Shown one piece after another: positions 53,976 through 62,698 of a stretch of 64,000 nucleotides of DNA (positions are counted from its first letter, which is position 1; each line of letters begins with the position of its first letter). The notes beneath the pieces are model-generated. The model searched no databases and was not told where the DNA came from. It worked only from the letters and a program-made list of their open reading frames with translations. A program made the position numbers and the translations under genes. The stretch is from Salinisphaera dokdonensis (lineage in GTDB: Bacteria; Pseudomonadota; Gammaproteobacteria; Nevskiales; Salinisphaeraceae), in NCBI RefSeq assembly GCF_040361215.1, contig NZ_APND01000004.1:124001-188000 (forward strand). Reading direction: 5' to 3'.

Positions 53976-54857
53976 ATGTCGATCAAGCATCCCGTGTTCG
54001 CGGTTACCGGCTCGTCCGGTGCCGGCACATCGACCGTGCGCCAGGCCATGGAACATATCTTTCGCCGTGACGGATTCAGGGCCGCCACGGTGGAAGGTGA
54101 CTGCTTCCACCGGTACGAGCGCATGGAAATGAAGCGCCAGGTGAAACAGGCCGAGGAAGACGGCCGGCCGTTCAGTCATTTCGGCCCGGAAGCCAATCAT
54201 TTCGACAAGCTCGAGGAGCTGTTCCGCGTGCACGGCGAAACGGGTGGCGGCGAGCGCCGGCATTACCTTCACAACGAGCAAGAAGCCGAGCCCTGGAATC
54301 AGGAGCCGGGCACGTTCACGCCCTGGGAGGAAGTCCCCGAAGGTTGCGACCTACTCTTCTACGAAGGCCTGCACGGCGGCGTGACGACCGATCTGGTTGA
54401 CGTGGCGAAGTATGTCGACCTGCTGGTCGGCGTGGTGCCGATCACCAACCTGGAGTGGATCCAGAAACTGCACCGCGACAAGCTGGCCCGCGGCTACAGC
54501 ACCGAGGCCGTGATGGACGTCATTCTGCGCCGCATGCACGACTATGTGCACTACATCACGCCGCAGTTCTCACGCACGCATATCAATTTTCAGCGCGTGC
54601 CGACGGTAGATACCTCCAACCCGTTCATCAGCCGCTATATCCCGACGCTGGATGAAAGCCTGATCGTTATCCGTTTTCGTGATCCGAAGCAGATCAACGT
54701 GGATTTTCAGTATCTGTTGTCGATGATCCACGACTCGTTCATGTCCCGGCGCAACACGCTGGTGGTGCCCGGCGGCAAGATGAGCTTCGCCATGGAGATC
54801 ATCATGCAGCCGTTGATCGAATCGATGGTCACAACCGGCGTCGTGCGTTACCGCTAG
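53976..54857 (+). CDS. cbbP: Phosphoribulokinase, proteobacterial type
   Basis: A 293-residue kinase that makes ribulose-1,5-bisphosphate, the RuBisCO substrate, and is unique to the Calvin cycle. The P-loop is TGSSGAGTST (residues 11-20); EGDCFHRYER and LLFYEGLHGGV hold catalytic acids. The length (about 290) marks the short allosteric bacterial form activated by NADH. GGGAGGAG precedes the ATG. It ends the cbbT-cbbA-cbbP operon; the cbbR stop lies only 12 bases beyond. Confidence 0.96.
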   Translation: MSIKHPVFAVTGSSGAGTSTVRQAMEHIFRRDGFRAATVEGDCFHRYERMEMKRQVKQAEEDGRPFSHFGPEANHFDKLEELFRVHGETGGGERRHYLHNEQEAEPWNQEPGTFTPWEEVPEGCDLLFYEGLHGGVTTDLVDVAKYVDLLVGVVPITNLEWIQKLHRDKLARGYSTEAVMDVILRRMHDYVHYITPQFSRTHINFQRVPTVDTSNPFISRYIPTLDESLIVIRFRDPKQINVDFQYLLSMIHDSFMSRRNTLVVPGGKMSFAMEIIMQPLIESMVTTGVVRYR

Positions 54858-54869
54858 CCAACGCGGGCT

Positions 54870-55811
54870 TTAGCCGCTCTGCCCCGCCACCGCGCCGACG
54901 GCCTTCGTGGCCGTCGGCCAGACCGTGTCGGCGTTGTCGACCAGGAACTGCTTGAAGGCTTCGGCCGCCGGCGACAGCCGCTTGCCTTCGCGGTTCACGA
55001 CATACCACTCGCGCATGATCGGGAAATGCGCCACGTCGAGGATCTGCAGCCGTTCGGCGTAAAGATCGAGCTCCAGCGTATGCGCCGACACCAGTCCAAG
55101 CCCGAGCCCGGCGCTCACCGCCTGCTTGATCGCCTCGTTGCTGGTCATGACCATCGCCGGCGTGATCGCGATCTGGTGGCGGCGCGCGAACCGGGTCATC
55201 GCAGCGCGCGTGCCCGAGCCTTCTTCGCGCACCACGAATTCTTCCTTGGCGATGGTCTTGAGCGGAATGCGCTTGCGCTCACCCAGCGGATGGCCCGGCG
55301 GCGCAATGACCACCAGCGGATTTTCCATGAATGCCGTGCCAGCCAGGCCCTGCTCGGCCGGGGGCTCGCCCATCACCACCATATCGATCCGGTTCTCGGC
55401 CAGCTGCTTGAGCAGCGCCTGGCGGTTGGTCACCGACAGGTTGATCGAAACTTCCGGAAACTCGCGGTGAAAAGCCGCCAGCAGATGGGTGATGAAGTAG
55501 TTCGCGGTTGTCGCCACCGCGAGATGGAGACTGCCCTTGGATACCCCTTTCAAGCGTGCGACCACGTCGCCCACCTCGTCGATCTGGGCCGCGATCGAGC
55601 GGCTGTAGCGAAGGATCTCCTCGCCGGCAGTGGTGAGATAGATCTGCTTGCCGAACTGCTCGAACAAGGCAAGGCCTACGGATTCTTCCAGGCTCTTTAC
55701 CTGGATCGATACCGCGGGCTGCGTGAGGTGTAGTTCCTCTGCCGCGCGGGTATAGCTGGCGTGTCGTGCGACCGCCTCGAAAACCTTGAGTTGACGCAGG
55801 GTTATGTTCAT
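54870..55811 (-). CDS. cbbR: LysR-type regulator CbbR
   Basis: A 313-residue LysR-type activator of RuBisCO operons. The winged HTH (about 1-60) has RHASYTRAAEELHLTQPAVS, and the effector-binding domain follows, with CbbR-typical VVREEGSGTRAAM and GLGLGLVSAHTLELD. CbbR senses NADPH, RuBP or phosphoenolpyruvate. The frame extends three codons upstream, but MNITLRQLKVFEAV is the family start. It is divergent from cbbL, the classical arrangement, while its other end converges on cbbP. It probably controls both halves of the cluster. Confidence 0.94.
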   Translation of the reverse strand: MNITLRQLKVFEAVARHASYTRAAEELHLTQPAVSIQVKSLEESVGLALFEQFGKQIYLTTAGEEILRYSRSIAAQIDEVGDVVARLKGVSKGSLHLAVATTANYFITHLLAAFHREFPEVSINLSVTNRQALLKQLAENRIDMVVMGEPPAEQGLAGTAFMENPLVVIAPPGHPLGERKRIPLKTIAKEEFVVREEGSGTRAAMTRFARRHQIAITPAMVMTSNEAIKQAVSAGLGLGLVSAHTLELDLYAERLQILDVAHFPIMREWYVVNREGKRLSPAAEAFKQFLVDNADTVWPTATKAVGAVAGQSG

Positions 55812-55867
55812 CCATCGCACCGGCTGGGAGCCTGATTTCGAGACGTCTCAATAGCGTCTATCAGGTC

Positions 55868-55920
55868 TCATGTTTTCTTATGAAAACAATAATAACTATT
55901 TACTTTTATTTATCAATAGC
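55868..55920. promoter_or_regulatory. AT-rich cbbR-cbbL control region with CbbR-like sites
   Basis: The 172-base gap between cbbR and cbbL has an AT-rich core. It contains TTAT-N7-ATAA (55878-55892), a LysR-type dyad, and TTA-N7-TTA (55900-55912), matching the TNA-N7-TNA pattern of CbbR targets. A convincing -35/-10 pair was not found. Confidence 0.5.
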
Positions 55921-55983
55921 CGGGCCTAGTCTGACCCTGTCGCGAGAATACCGTCAGATGCCACGAAACACCGGAGATTGGAC

Positions 55984-57435
55984 ATGGCACAAACCATCCA
56001 GAACGACAAACGCTATGAAGCCGGGGTGATTCCCTACAAGAAGATGGGCTACTGGGAGCCGGACTATCAGCCGCTCGATACCGACATCATCGCCCTGTTC
56101 CGGATCACCCCGCAGGACGGTGTCGATCCCGAGGAGGCCGCGGCGGCCGTGGCCGGCGAGTCGTCGACGGCGACCTGGACCGTGGTCTGGACCGACCGCC
56201 TGACGGCCTGCGACAAGTACCGCGCCAAGGCCTATCGCGTGGATCAGGTGCCCGGTAACGAGAACCAGTATTTCGCTTATATTGCCTACGATATTCAGCT
56301 GTTCGAACCGGGTTCCATCGCGAACCTGACCGCGTCGATCATCGGCAACGTGTTCGGCTTCAAGGCGATCAGTGCGCTGCGCCTCGAGGACATGCGTATC
56401 CCGACCGCCTACATGACGACCTACAAGGGCCCGCCCACCGGCATCGTTGTCGAGCGCGAGCGTCTGGACAAGTTCGGCCGGCCGCTGCTTGGTGCGACCA
56501 CGAAACCCAAGCTGGGCCTGTCGGGTCGCAACTATGGCCGCGTGGTCTATGAAGCCCTCAAGGGTGGTCTGGACTTCGTCAAGGACGACGAGAACATCAA
56601 CTCGCAGCCGTTCATGCACTGGCGTGACCGCTTCCTCTATGTGATGGAAGCCGTCAACAAGGCGAGTGCCGCAACCGGCGAGGTCAAGGGGCATTACCTG
56701 AACGTGACTGCGGCCACCATGGAAGACATGTATGAGCGTGCCGAATTCGCCAGGGATCTCGGCTCGTCCATCATCATGATCGATCTGGTTATCGGCTATA
56801 CGGCGATCCAGTCCATGTCCAACTGGGCGCGCAAGAACGACATGATCCTGCATCTGCACCGTGCCGGTCACTCGACCTACACACGGCAGAAAAATCATGG
56901 CGTGTCGTTTCGCGTGATCTCCAAGTGGATGCGCATGGCCGGCGTGGACCATATCCATGCAGGCACCGTGGTCGGCAAGCTCGAAGGTGATCCGAACCAG
57001 ATCGCCGGCTTCTACGACGTGCTGCGCGAGCCGTTCAACGAACAGAACCTGGAACACGGCGTGTTCTTTGATCAGGACTGGGCGGGCCTTAACAAGTGCA
57101 TGCCCGTCGCCTCGGGCGGTATCCATGTCGGCCAGATGCATCAGCTGCTGCACTACCTCGGCGAGGACACCGTGCTGCAGTTCGGCGGCGGCACCATCGG
57201 CCACCCGGACGGCATCCAGGCCGGCGCCATCGCCAATCGCGTGGCGCTGGAAGCCATGATCATGGCCCGCAACGAGGGCCGCGATTACCTGAGCGAAGGC
57301 CCGGACATCCTCAACAAGGCCGCCAAGGACTGCAAACCACTGCAGCACGCGCTGGATACGTGGAAGGACATCACCTTCGACTACACGTCGACCGATACCC
57401 CGGACTTCGTGCCGACGGCCACCGCCTCCAGCTAG
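55984..57435 (+). CDS. cbbL: RuBisCO large subunit, red-type form I (IC-like)
   Basis: A 483-residue large subunit that carboxylates ribulose-1,5-bisphosphate. Catalytic Lys174 is in TTKPKLG, the Lys200 that is carbamylated is in FVKDDEN, loop 6 has GTVVGKLEG, and HLHRAGHSTYTR and GGGTIGHP are intact. The N-terminus (YEAGVIPYKKMGYWEPDY) and GRNYGRVVYE are characteristic of red-type (form IC/ID) enzymes, as is the accompanying cbbX. GGAGA precedes the ATG at 55984. First gene of the cbbLSX operon. Confidence 0.97.
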   Translation: MAQTIQNDKRYEAGVIPYKKMGYWEPDYQPLDTDIIALFRITPQDGVDPEEAAAAVAGESSTATWTVVWTDRLTACDKYRAKAYRVDQVPGNENQYFAYIAYDIQLFEPGSIANLTASIIGNVFGFKAISALRLEDMRIPTAYMTTYKGPPTGIVVERERLDKFGRPLLGATTKPKLGLSGRNYGRVVYEALKGGLDFVKDDENINSQPFMHWRDRFLYVMEAVNKASAATGEVKGHYLNVTAATMEDMYERAEFARDLGSSIIMIDLVIGYTAIQSMSNWARKNDMILHLHRAGHSTYTRQKNHGVSFRVISKWMRMAGVDHIHAGTVVGKLEGDPNQIAGFYDVLREPFNEQNLEHGVFFDQDWAGLNKCMPVASGGIHVGQMHQLLHYLGEDTVLQFGGGTIGHPDGIQAGAIANRVALEAMIMARNEGRDYLSEGPDILNKAAKDCKPLQHALDTWKDITFDYTSTDTPDFVPTATASS

Positions 57436-57476
57436 GCGCTCGAATACACGCCTCACAAGAACAAGGAGATACTGCC

Positions 57477-57893
57477 ATGCGACTGACCCAAGGCACGTTT
57501 TCGTTCCTGCCCGACCTCACCGACGAGCAGATCAAGAAACAGGTGAAGTACTGCCTCGACAACGGCTGGGCGGTGAACCTCGAATACACCGACGATCCGC
57601 ATCCCCGCAACACCTACTGGGAGATGTACGGCCAGCCGATGTTCGATCTCAAGGACCCAGCCGGGCTGATGATGGATCTCGAGGAATGTCGCAAGACCTT
57701 CCCGAATCATTACATCCGGCTGACGGCCTTCGACAGTACCCACCAGTGGGAAACGCCGCGGCTGTCGTTCATCGTCAACCGGCCGCCCGAGGAGCCCGGC
57801 TTCCAGGTCACGCGTCAGGAATGGGAAGGCCGCAAGATCCGCTACACCATCCACAGCTACGCCACCGATAAACCCGAAAGCCAGCGCTATTAG
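57477..57893 (+). CDS. cbbS: RuBisCO small subunit, red-type
   Basis: A 138-residue small subunit that caps the L8S8 enzyme. It starts MRLTQGTFSFLPDLTDEQI and has GWAVNLEYTDDPHPRNTYWEMYG. The C-terminal extension (about 105-138, to KPESQRY) that forms the beta-barrel of red-type RuBisCO is present and green-type subunits lack it. AAGGAGA lies 10 bases before the ATG. It sits 42 bases after cbbL. Confidence 0.96.
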   Translation: MRLTQGTFSFLPDLTDEQIKKQVKYCLDNGWAVNLEYTDDPHPRNTYWEMYGQPMFDLKDPAGLMMDLEECRKTFPNHYIRLTAFDSTHQWETPRLSFIVNRPPEEPGFQVTRQEWEGRKIRYTIHSYATDKPESQRY

Positions 57894-57983
57894 AGATCAC
57901 GGCAGCCGTGGGCGCCCGCAAACACCTTCCGGGCGCCCATGGAATAGCCGTATAGACAGACAGCGATCATGCAGGAGGCGATA

Positions 57984-58919
57984 ATGAGCAGCGCAGAAGA
58001 CACCACGGGCCGCGACGACAAGCAGCCCCTGGCCGACGATGCCCGGGTCGATCTCGACGTGGTGTTCGAGGAGTCGCAGATCCAGGAAGTCTTCGATCAG
58101 CTCGATCACGACCTGATCGGCCTGACGCCGGTCAAGACCCGCATCCGCGAGATCGCTGCCCTGCTGCTCGTCGATCATGTCCGGCGCCAGTTCAATCTTG
58201 CATCGGATACGCCGACCCTGCATATGTGCTTCACCGGCAACCCCGGCACCGGCAAGACAACGGTCGCCGAGCGCATGGCTCAGATTCTGCACAAGCTCAA
58301 CTACGTGCGCGAAGGCCATCTGGTGTCCGTCACGCGCGATGATCTGGTTGGCCAGTACATCGGCCACACCGCGCCCAAAACCAAGGAAGTGATCAAGCGT
58401 GCCATGGGCGGCGTGCTGTTCATCGACGAGGCCTATTATCTCTACCGGCCCGAGAATGAACGCGACTACGGCCAGGAATCGATCGAGATTCTGCTGCAGG
58501 TCATGGAAAACAATCGCGACGATCTCGTGGTGATCATGGCCGGTTACAAGGACCGCATGGATCGTTTCTTCGAATCCAATCCGGGCTTTCGTTCACGTAT
58601 CGCCCATCACATCGATTTCCCCGACTATTCGCCCGACGAACTGGGTTCGATCAGCCAGCTCATGCTCGCTGACGAGAACTATCAGTTCAGTGACGAGGCC
58701 AAGACCGCTTTCGACGAATACATCGAGCGGCGTATGCAGCAGCCCCACTTCGCCAATGCCCGCTCGATCCGCAACGCGCTCGATCGCATGCGGCTGCGCC
58801 AGGCAAAGCGTCTGTTCGAAGCCCGCGGATCGGTCACGCGCAGGGATCTCACGACTCTGGAAGCTGCAGACGTGCGCGCCAGCCGCGTGTTTGTGGAGCC
58901 GTTGAACAGCGACGCCTAG
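57984..58919 (+). CDS. cbbX: Red-type RuBisCO activase CbbX
   Basis: A 311-residue AAA+ protein that remodels red-type RuBisCO to free it from inhibitory sugar phosphates. Walker A is TGNPGTGKTT, Walker B VLFIDEAYYLYRP, and sensor/arginine-finger region FRSRIAHHIDFPDY. CbbX hexamers act on the C-terminal tail of the large subunit and are activated by RuBP. AGGAGGCGAT precedes the ATG at 57984; an ATG five codons earlier overlaps that site. It ends the cbbLSX operon. Confidence 0.96.
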   Translation: MSSAEDTTGRDDKQPLADDARVDLDVVFEESQIQEVFDQLDHDLIGLTPVKTRIREIAALLLVDHVRRQFNLASDTPTLHMCFTGNPGTGKTTVAERMAQILHKLNYVREGHLVSVTRDDLVGQYIGHTAPKTKEVIKRAMGGVLFIDEAYYLYRPENERDYGQESIEILLQVMENNRDDLVVIMAGYKDRMDRFFESNPGFRSRIAHHIDFPDYSPDELGSISQLMLADENYQFSDEAKTAFDEYIERRMQQPHFANARSIRNALDRMRLRQAKRLFEARGSVTRRDLTTLEAADVRASRVFVEPLNSDA

Positions 58920-59138
58920 AACACCTGCCGCTCTTGTATATTTCGGACAGCGGGTTCAGTCGGCACGGGATCGGCTCGCCCGGGACAAAGCATCGCTCGG
59001 CGTCCACGGTTGTATTCGATTGCGCGCGACCGTATTGTCTGCCCCATACATACTCCGTCTGTTCAAGTTGCCGTCTGGCGAGCCGACCCCGCAAAGCGCG
59101 GCGGCCTGCGTAGTTGGCAGCGGTGATCGCAGGCGCTA

Positions 59139-60182
59139 ATGTCGGCATCGAGCATGGCAGACAAGATCACCCCTTTTACCGAGCGCTTCCACGCGCCGGA
59201 AGCCGAGCGGCCGCAACGAGCCGACTGGCCGGCTTGGCCAACCTATGGCCTGGTGGACGACCTGCTGCCCGTAATGCGCGCATGGCGGGCACAAGGCCGC
59301 CGTATTGCGGTGGCCACGCTCGTACACGTGAACGGCTCTTCGCCTCGCCCGGTCGGCAGCGAAATGGCGATCAATGATCGTGGCGAAGTCGCGGGCTATG
59401 TCTCCGGCGGCTGCGTGGAAGCGGCTGTCGCCGCCCAGGCACTCGAGGTACTGGAAACCGGCACGCCGGTGACGCTCGATTACGGCGCCGGAAGCCCGGT
59501 GCTCGACGTGCAACTGACCTGCGGCGGACGGATTGGCATCTTCGTACGCGCCCTCCCTGATGCCGATGATTACGTCGCGCGCTGGAACGACGCGCGTATT
59601 CGCCGACGGGCCTTCGATGTACGTATCGACCTGTCGGACGGCAGCCATGGTTACGGCCCGGGCGGCGACGATCCAGGGCGTCGCGTGTTTCACCAACGCT
59701 ATCTGCCGAGCCCGCGGCTGGTGATTGCCGGCGGTGACCCGGTCACGCTTGCCCTGGCCCAGCTGGCGCCGACCTTTGGCTATGACGTCGTGTTACTGCG
59801 CCCGTACGGGCCTGCCGCACCGCCGCCCGGGACGACGCTTGCGCACTACGACACGCGTCCGCTTGCCCGGGCGTTGGAAAGCCTCGAACTGGACGCGTCG
59901 AGCGCGGTATATACGTTGACCCACGATATTGACGACGACCACGCCATGCTGGCGAAGGCGCTGGCCTCGCCGGCCTTCAGCGTCGGGGCACTGGGTAGCC
60001 GGACCAAGGCCGCGGAACGCGTGCAGCGATTGCGCGATGACGGGTTCGACGATCACGATCTGGCGCGCCCGCATACGCCGGCGGGTCTCTCGATCAATGC
60101 CCGCGAGCCGCGCGAGATCGCGTTGTCGGTGCTCGCCGAACTGGTGGCGCTGCGCCCACGTGAGCGCGCGACTCAGGCTTGA
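59139..60182 (+). CDS. XdhC/PaoD-family molybdenum cofactor maturation protein
   Basis: A 347-residue XdhC-family protein. The N-terminal XdhC/CoxI domain holds VHVNGSSPRPVGSEMAI and GEVAGYVSGGCVEAAV, including the conserved Cys; a C-terminal Rossmann domain follows (LVIAGGDPVTLALAQL, YTLTHDIDDDHAML, GALGSRTKAAERV). These proteins bind the cofactor, promote its sulfuration and insert it into xanthine dehydrogenase-type hydroxylases. It overlaps mocA by 4 bases and precedes paoABC, like paoD in E. coli but upstream. ATG at 59154 is an alternative start. Confidence 0.9.
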   Translation: MSASSMADKITPFTERFHAPEAERPQRADWPAWPTYGLVDDLLPVMRAWRAQGRRIAVATLVHVNGSSPRPVGSEMAINDRGEVAGYVSGGCVEAAVAAQALEVLETGTPVTLDYGAGSPVLDVQLTCGGRIGIFVRALPDADDYVARWNDARIRRRAFDVRIDLSDGSHGYGPGGDDPGRRVFHQRYLPSPRLVIAGGDPVTLALAQLAPTFGYDVVLLRPYGPAAPPPGTTLAHYDTRPLARALESLELDASSAVYTLTHDIDDDHAMLAKALASPAFSVGALGSRTKAAERVQRLRDDGFDDHDLARPHTPAGLSINAREPREIALSVLAELVALRPRERATQA

Positions 60183-60862
60183 TAGGCACCATCGTTCTCG
60201 CGGCGGGTTCGTCGCGCCGCTACGGCGCGCAATCCAAAATGTTGGCCCGGCTCCATGGCCAGGCAGTCATCGAACACAGCCTGGATTGCCTGCTCGAACA
60301 ATCAGTCGGCCCGATCGTGGTCGTGACCGGTAGCAAACGCCGTCGCGTCGAACGGCTGATTCGTAGCAGTCGCTATAAGCGACGCCGGGTACGACTTGTA
60401 AATAACCCGGCGTACAGGTCCGGCATGGCCAGCAGCCTGCGTTGCGGCCTCGCCGCATTGCCACAGGCCTGTCATGGCGCATTGATATGTCTGGGCGATA
60501 TGCCGGACATGGAGCCGCGCCTCGTCTTACGGTTGCGGGATGCCTGGCATGCCGGACTCGACTATGTGCGGCCGGTCAGCCAACGACTGCCGGGGCATCC
60601 GGTGCTCGTGTCCCGCCAGCTGTTCCCCGCCATGGCGGCATTGGAGGGCGATGGCGGTGCCAAAGCCGTGTTGGACGGGGTGCCGCGCGACCGCTATCGG
60701 CTAGTCGCGGCCCGCGACACGAGCTTGCGTGACATTGATACACCGGCCGCTTTGCGACGTGCGGCAAACGCCCGTCGACCACGCACCGGGCGACGATCGA
60801 CGACGAATAAGACTCAAACTCGAGACCAAAGATACACCGCGCTGCGATCGTTTATGGTGTAG
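60179..60862 (+). CDS. mocA: MocA-like molybdenum cofactor cytidylyltransferase
   Basis: A 227-residue nucleotidyltransferase of the MobA/MocA fold. The signature LAAGSSRRYG-x3-K (about residues 7-19) binds CTP or GTP, and CLGDMPDM and GHPVLVSRQLFPAMA follow. MocA turns Mo-molybdopterin into the cytosine dinucleotide form used by PaoABC-type enzymes, fitting the genes downstream. The start is TTG at 60179 overlapping the xdhC stop (TTGA), so translation is coupled. The C-terminal 40 residues are basic and Thr/Arg rich, longer than usual. Confidence 0.87.
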   Translation: MIGTIVLAAGSSRRYGAQSKMLARLHGQAVIEHSLDCLLEQSVGPIVVVTGSKRRRVERLIRSSRYKRRRVRLVNNPAYRSGMASSLRCGLAALPQACHGALICLGDMPDMEPRLVLRLRDAWHAGLDYVRPVSQRLPGHPVLVSRQLFPAMAALEGDGGAKAVLDGVPRDRYRLVAARDTSLRDIDTPAALRRAANARRPRTGRRSTTNKTQTRDQRYTALRSFMV

Positions 60863-60973
60863 GAGTACTGTAATTACCATGTGTTCAGAAAGACCGAGCT
60901 CGTAGCGCATTCCATAGCGAATCCGACAATAAACAGGATCGATACACGATCCATAAAAAGTCAGTTCCACCGA

Positions 60974-60992
60974 GCAGCGCCCCGAGCGCTGC
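60974..60992 (+). promoter_or_regulatory. Hairpin in the paoA leader
   Basis: GCAGCGC-CCCGA-GCGCTGC has perfect 7-base arms and ends 19 bases before the paoA start codon, just ahead of the CCGGAG site. No T-run follows. It may modulate translation or protect the downstream message. Confidence 0.4.
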
Positions 60993-61010
60993 CCCGACCC
61001 GGAGTAAACA

Positions 61011-61685
61011 ATGAGCAACCGTGACCAGAGTGGCGCCGTCCGCGGCGCGGCCGATCACCCACGCAAGGGCCAGCCGGCGCATTCCGAATCGCGGCGTCGA
61101 TTCATGAAAAGCGTGGGCATGTCGAGCATCGCGGCCGCCACCTCGGGTGCCGGCCTGGGCCAGGCATTCGCCGACGAAGGCGCGCCCGAGTCGGCCACCA
61201 ACGATGCACCCGCCGAAGGCAAGACCCGGGTGACGTTCAAGATCAACGGCAAGATGAAGCAGATCGACGTGACCCCCAACGTCATCCTGCTCGACGCCAT
61301 TCGCGACGACCTGCAGTTGACCGGCACCAAGAAAGGCTGCGACCACGGTCAGTGCGGCGCCTGCACGATTCACGTCAACGGCGTGGCGATCAATTCCTGC
61401 CTGAGCCTTGCGGTGATGCACGAAGGCGACGAGATCACCACCGTCGAAGGCCTGGGCGAGGGCGACCAACTGCACCCGATCCAGCAGGCTTTTCTTGAAG
61501 AGGACGCCTACCAGTGTGGCTACTGCACCTCCGGTCAGATGATGAGCGCGACCTCGATCCTGGCCGACGACCGCGTCGGCACGAGCGATGAAGCCGTGCG
61601 CGAAGCGATGAGCGGCAACATCTGCCGCTGCGGCGCCTACAAGAACATTCTTGCCGCGGTGCAGTCGACCCGCGGCAAGGTCTAG
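61011..61685 (+). CDS. paoA: Aldehyde oxidoreductase (2Fe-2S) subunit, PaoA-like, Tat-exported
   Basis: A 224-residue iron-sulfur subunit of a three-subunit molybdenum hydroxylase. A Tat signal (SRRRFMKS, residues 27-34, then a hydrophobic run) shows export of the folded complex. Two [2Fe-2S] sites are seen: KGCDHGQCGACTIH with the later Cys in NSCLSL, and CGYCTSGQ with ICRCGAY. Layout, Tat signal and the following FAD and molybdenum subunits match E. coli PaoABC, which oxidises aromatic aldehydes in the periplasm. GGAGTAAACA precedes the ATG. Confidence 0.92.
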   Translation: MSNRDQSGAVRGAADHPRKGQPAHSESRRRFMKSVGMSSIAAATSGAGLGQAFADEGAPESATNDAPAEGKTRVTFKINGKMKQIDVTPNVILLDAIRDDLQLTGTKKGCDHGQCGACTIHVNGVAINSCLSLAVMHEGDEITTVEGLGEGDQLHPIQQAFLEEDAYQCGYCTSGQMMSATSILADDRVGTSDEAVREAMSGNICRCGAYKNILAAVQSTRGKV

Positions 61686-61695
61686 GGAGCAACCG

Positions 61696-62679
61696 ATGCG
61701 AAACTTTTCATATCAACGTGCAGACAGCGTCGACACGGCCGTGTCGGCCCATGCGGGCCAGCCGTCGTCGTTCATCGCTGGCGGCACCACCCTGCTCGAT
61801 CTGGTCAAGCTGGATGTGATGCAGCCGGAGCGGATCGTCGACGTCAACGATCTGCCGCTGTACGACATCGAGGAACTCGATGACGGACGCCTGAAGATCG
61901 GCGCCATGGTCACGAATACCGATCTCGCCTATCACGACCGCGTAAAAAACGATTACGCCGTGCTATCCGAGGCGTTGCTTTCCGGGGCCTCAACTCAATT
62001 GCGCAACAAGGCCACGACCGGTGGGAACGTGATGCAACGGGTGCGTTGCGCCTATTTCCGTGACGGCGTTTCGCCCTGCAACAAGCGCGAGCCGGGCAGT
62101 GGCTGCTCAGCCATCGGCGGCGACAATCGCAGCGTGCATGCCGTGCTGGGCACCAGCGAGCACTGTATTGCGAGTCATCCGTCCGACATGTGTGTGGCGA
62201 TGGCCGCGATCGGCGCGACCGTGACGGTGAATGGGCCCAACGGCGAGCGCGAGATCGACTTCCTCGATTTCCATCTGCTACCCGGCGACACGCCGGAGCA
62301 AGAACATGCGCTCGAGGCCGACGAGCTGATCACCCACGTCACGCTCGACGCGCCGGTGAAAGGCAACAGCTCGCACTATCTCAAGCTGCGTGACCGCGCT
62401 TCCTATCAGTTCGCCCTGGCCTCGGCTGGCGTGATCGTGGCGACTGACGGTGACACGATCCGCGAGGCCCGTATTGCCATGGGCGGCGTGGGCACCAAGC
62501 CGTGGCGTGCCACTAGGGCAGAACAGGCGCTGGTCGGCCAGCCGGCCAACGAGGCCAGCTTCAAGAAGGCCGCCGAAATCGCCTTCGAAGGCGCGACGCC
62601 CTACGAACACAACGCGTTCAAGATCCCGCTCGGGCAGCAGGCTGTCGTGCGCAGTCTCCGAAACGCCACGACAGCCTGA
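61696..62679 (+). CDS. paoB: FAD-binding subunit of aldehyde oxidoreductase, PaoB-like
   Basis: A 327-residue FAD subunit of the CoxM/PaoB type. FIAGGTTLLDLVKLDV binds FAD pyrophosphate and QLRNKATTGGNVMQRVRC follows. Four cysteines in VRCAYFRDGVSPCNKREPGSGC and beyond match the extra [4Fe-4S] site that distinguishes PaoB from xanthine-oxidase medium subunits. It has no signal and would be exported with PaoA. The ATG at 61696 has GGGAGC upstream and is 10 bases after paoA; a longer frame overlaps the paoA end. Confidence 0.92.
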   Translation: MRNFSYQRADSVDTAVSAHAGQPSSFIAGGTTLLDLVKLDVMQPERIVDVNDLPLYDIEELDDGRLKIGAMVTNTDLAYHDRVKNDYAVLSEALLSGASTQLRNKATTGGNVMQRVRCAYFRDGVSPCNKREPGSGCSAIGGDNRSVHAVLGTSEHCIASHPSDMCVAMAAIGATVTVNGPNGEREIDFLDFHLLPGDTPEQEHALEADELITHVTLDAPVKGNSSHYLKLRDRASYQFALASAGVIVATDGDTIREARIAMGGVGTKPWRATRAEQALVGQPANEASFKKAAEIAFEGATPYEHNAFKIPLGQQAVVRSLRNATTA

Positions 62680-62698
62680 ACTCACAGGATAAGCAACC

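Noticed and set aside
55954..57456. 500-codon open frame antisense to cbbL
   Set aside because: It mirrors the RuBisCO gene exactly; cbbL has full catalytic motifs, so this is a shadow. The same applies to long antisense frames over cbbT (50778-52274), the MHYT gene (4067-5560), acnA (6322-7611), fadH (33172-34485) and iorB (27075-28445).
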